Below are positions 63,174 to 64,000 of a DNA stretch of 64,000 bases, piece by piece. Every line of letters begins with the position of its first letter. Within the stretch, counting starts at the first letter, position 1. The stretch comes from Flavobacterium nitrogenifigens (lineage in GTDB: Bacteria > Bacteroidota > Bacteroidia > Flavobacteriales > Flavobacteriaceae): positions 1 through 64,000 of the forward strand of contig NZ_QJRI01000162.1 in NCBI RefSeq assembly GCF_003254565.1, in the 5' to 3' direction. The position numbers and the translations under genes are program-made. The notes beneath the pieces are model-generated. The model worked only from the letters and a program-made list of their open reading frames with translations, was not told the origin of the DNA and searched no databases.

Positions 63174-64000
63174 CTAGGGGCATTTCGAACGGTATTCAGA
63201 TGGGGATACTGAAGTTGATTTTTTAAAAAAGCTGCTGAAGGATGAAATGGAATCAAATTCCAATGCTTCCGCAATTTCAGCAATGGTTAATTTGGATTCC
63301 TTGAGCAGAATCAATGCGTCAGCCGCCACAGCTTCCATTATTATTCTCTTTGCCGACATGCCTGTCACTTCTTTCAAAATTCGGTTTAAATGGGCAGAAG
63401 AAATGCATAATGCGCCAGCATAGAACTTTACATTATGCCGGTTTCTGCTATGGATTGATAGGACGGTGAAGAAACGTATGGCCAGGTCTTCATTTCTTCT
63501 GACGGGTAGCATAGCATTAAAATTCTGGACGCTGTAGATAGCCAAAAGCTCATAAAGGAAAATATCGAAGCCAAGGCGCCAGAGCGCAGCGCTAAAATTT
63601 CCCTGCTGTTTATTTTTAAAAATATTATACATTAATTCATATGCCAGCGAAAGCATTGTAAAATCTCCGCTTGCCAGACTGGTCTTCAAAGGATGGTTCC
63701 AGATGAAAAAATAGAGCCAGTGCGGCGCTTCTCCTTGATACATGCTTTTCAATGCTGAAACTGAGGAAAAGGAAACTAGATAAAACTGGAATCTGTTTCC
63801 CATTCCAATCACTCTGCAGGATAGCTTTCCGGGTATCAGCAGCAGATCATTTTTGCCTGCTTTATATACGGCATCAGAAAACTGTATGGTCAGAGAACCG
63901 CTTCTAACCAAAAGAATTGAAAAGTTCTGGGTTTCAAATACGGCCTGTAAAGAATTTTTAAATTCATACTTTTTAATGGCATGGACTGCAAACCCTTCTC
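63174..64000 (-). CDS. AraC-family regulator, 5' end cut by window edge
   Basis: The frame stays open to base 64000 (upstream residues EGFAVHAIKKYEFKNSLQAVFETQNFSILLVRSG), so the true start lies outside; the TTG at 63911 is not needed. A cupin-like N-terminal sensor (FSILLVRSGSLTIQF, LLLIPGKLSCRV) and the C-terminal HTH pair (VKFYAGALCISSAHLNRILKEVTG, IAEIAEALEFDSISSFSSFFKKSTS VSPSEYRS) are clear. Located 44 nt downstream-adjacent to the 394-aa gene start on the same strand; probable co-transcription. Confidence 0.88.
   Translation of the reverse strand, partial: EGFAVHAIKKYEFKNSLQAVFETQNFSILLVRSGSLTIQFSDAVYKAGKNDLLLIPGKLSCRVIGMGNRFQFYLVSFSSVSALKSMYQGEAPHWLYFFIWNHPLKTSLASGDFTMLSLAYELMYNIFKNKQQGNFSAALWRLGFDIFLYELLAIYSVQNFNAMLPVRRNEDLAIRFFTVLSIHSRNRHNVKFYAGALCISSAHLNRILKEVTGMSAKRIIMEAVAADALILLKESKLTIAEIAEALEFDSISSFSSFFKKSTSVSPSEYRSKCP

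Noticed and set aside
1-64000. CRISPR arrays, tRNA or rRNA genes, IS elements
   Set aside because: No regularly spaced repeats, tRNA-like cloverleaf, rRNA sequence or transposase was recognised on either strand.

Overview
The window comes from a Bacteroidota genome, most likely Flavobacterium or a close relative. The evidence is the AT-rich sequence, Bacteroidetes-type promoters (TAnnTTTG -7 boxes), TonB receptors with CarboxypepD-like N-termini, Bacteroides-type Tra proteins, and CGCAAAG-rich intergenic hairpins. No tRNA, rRNA, CRISPR array or insertion sequence was recognised.

Region 1 (1-19 kb) is a chromosomal glucuronoxylan-utilisation locus. Minus-strand genes encode GH67 and GH115 alpha-glucuronidases, mannonate dehydratase, an SDR oxidoreductase (probable fructuronate reductase), a GH10 xylanase, a GPH-family sugar transporter, a GH43 xylosidase/arabinosidase and xylulokinase (cut by the left edge). 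Plus-strand GH3 beta-xylosidase and transketolase complete the pentose branch. A LacI regulator lies inside the locus, and five copies of the palindrome CAATCGGTTG (or its complement) precede the transcription units.

Region 2 (19.1-31 kb) is the transfer block of a conjugative transposon (ICE), all on the minus strand: an unnamed membrane protein, TraE, F, G, three TraI-like secreted proteins, TraJ, K, L, M, N, a 377-aa acidic-tailed protein and two small DNA-binding-type proteins. Integrase, relaxase and coupling protein are not in the window.

Region 3 (31-49 kb) is probable cargo with small genes, decayed paralogues and long spacers. It includes a Crp/Fnr regulator, intact and truncated YoaK/DUF1275 membrane proteins, an HD-type (p)ppGpp-hydrolase-like protein, DUF983, PhnA, a methyltransferase, a phospholipase-C-like phosphoesterase, a flavin monooxygenase divergent from an AraC regulator, and an Asp/Glu racemase. 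Five perfect FNR-type boxes (TTGATTTAAATCAA) all point along the minus strand, and each is followed 23 nt later by a TA-beginning -7-like box. Two boxes head a roughly 295-nt non-coding repeat with conserved stems, a candidate structured RNA. Remnants of the Crp gene and paired 98/102-aa paralogues show that the regulatory cassette was duplicated and partly decayed.

Region 4 (49-61.4 kb) holds a siderophore-type TonB receptor plus PepSY protein with a probable metal-responsive operator inside its promoter, then an ECF sigma / FecR / TonB-receptor system. A shared element GTAGGGTAA-N13-TGTTTYA precedes three transcription units: a lipoprotein gene, fecR-tonB receptor, and an HxlR / OB-fold / DUF5777 / cytochrome-c / YceI cluster. 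This looks like a self-contained ECF regulon.

Region 5 (61.6-64 kb) returns to higher-GC genes of mobile-element character: a Pmp3-like peptide, a 394-aa protein with an RteC-reminiscent C-terminus, and an AraC regulator cut by the right edge.
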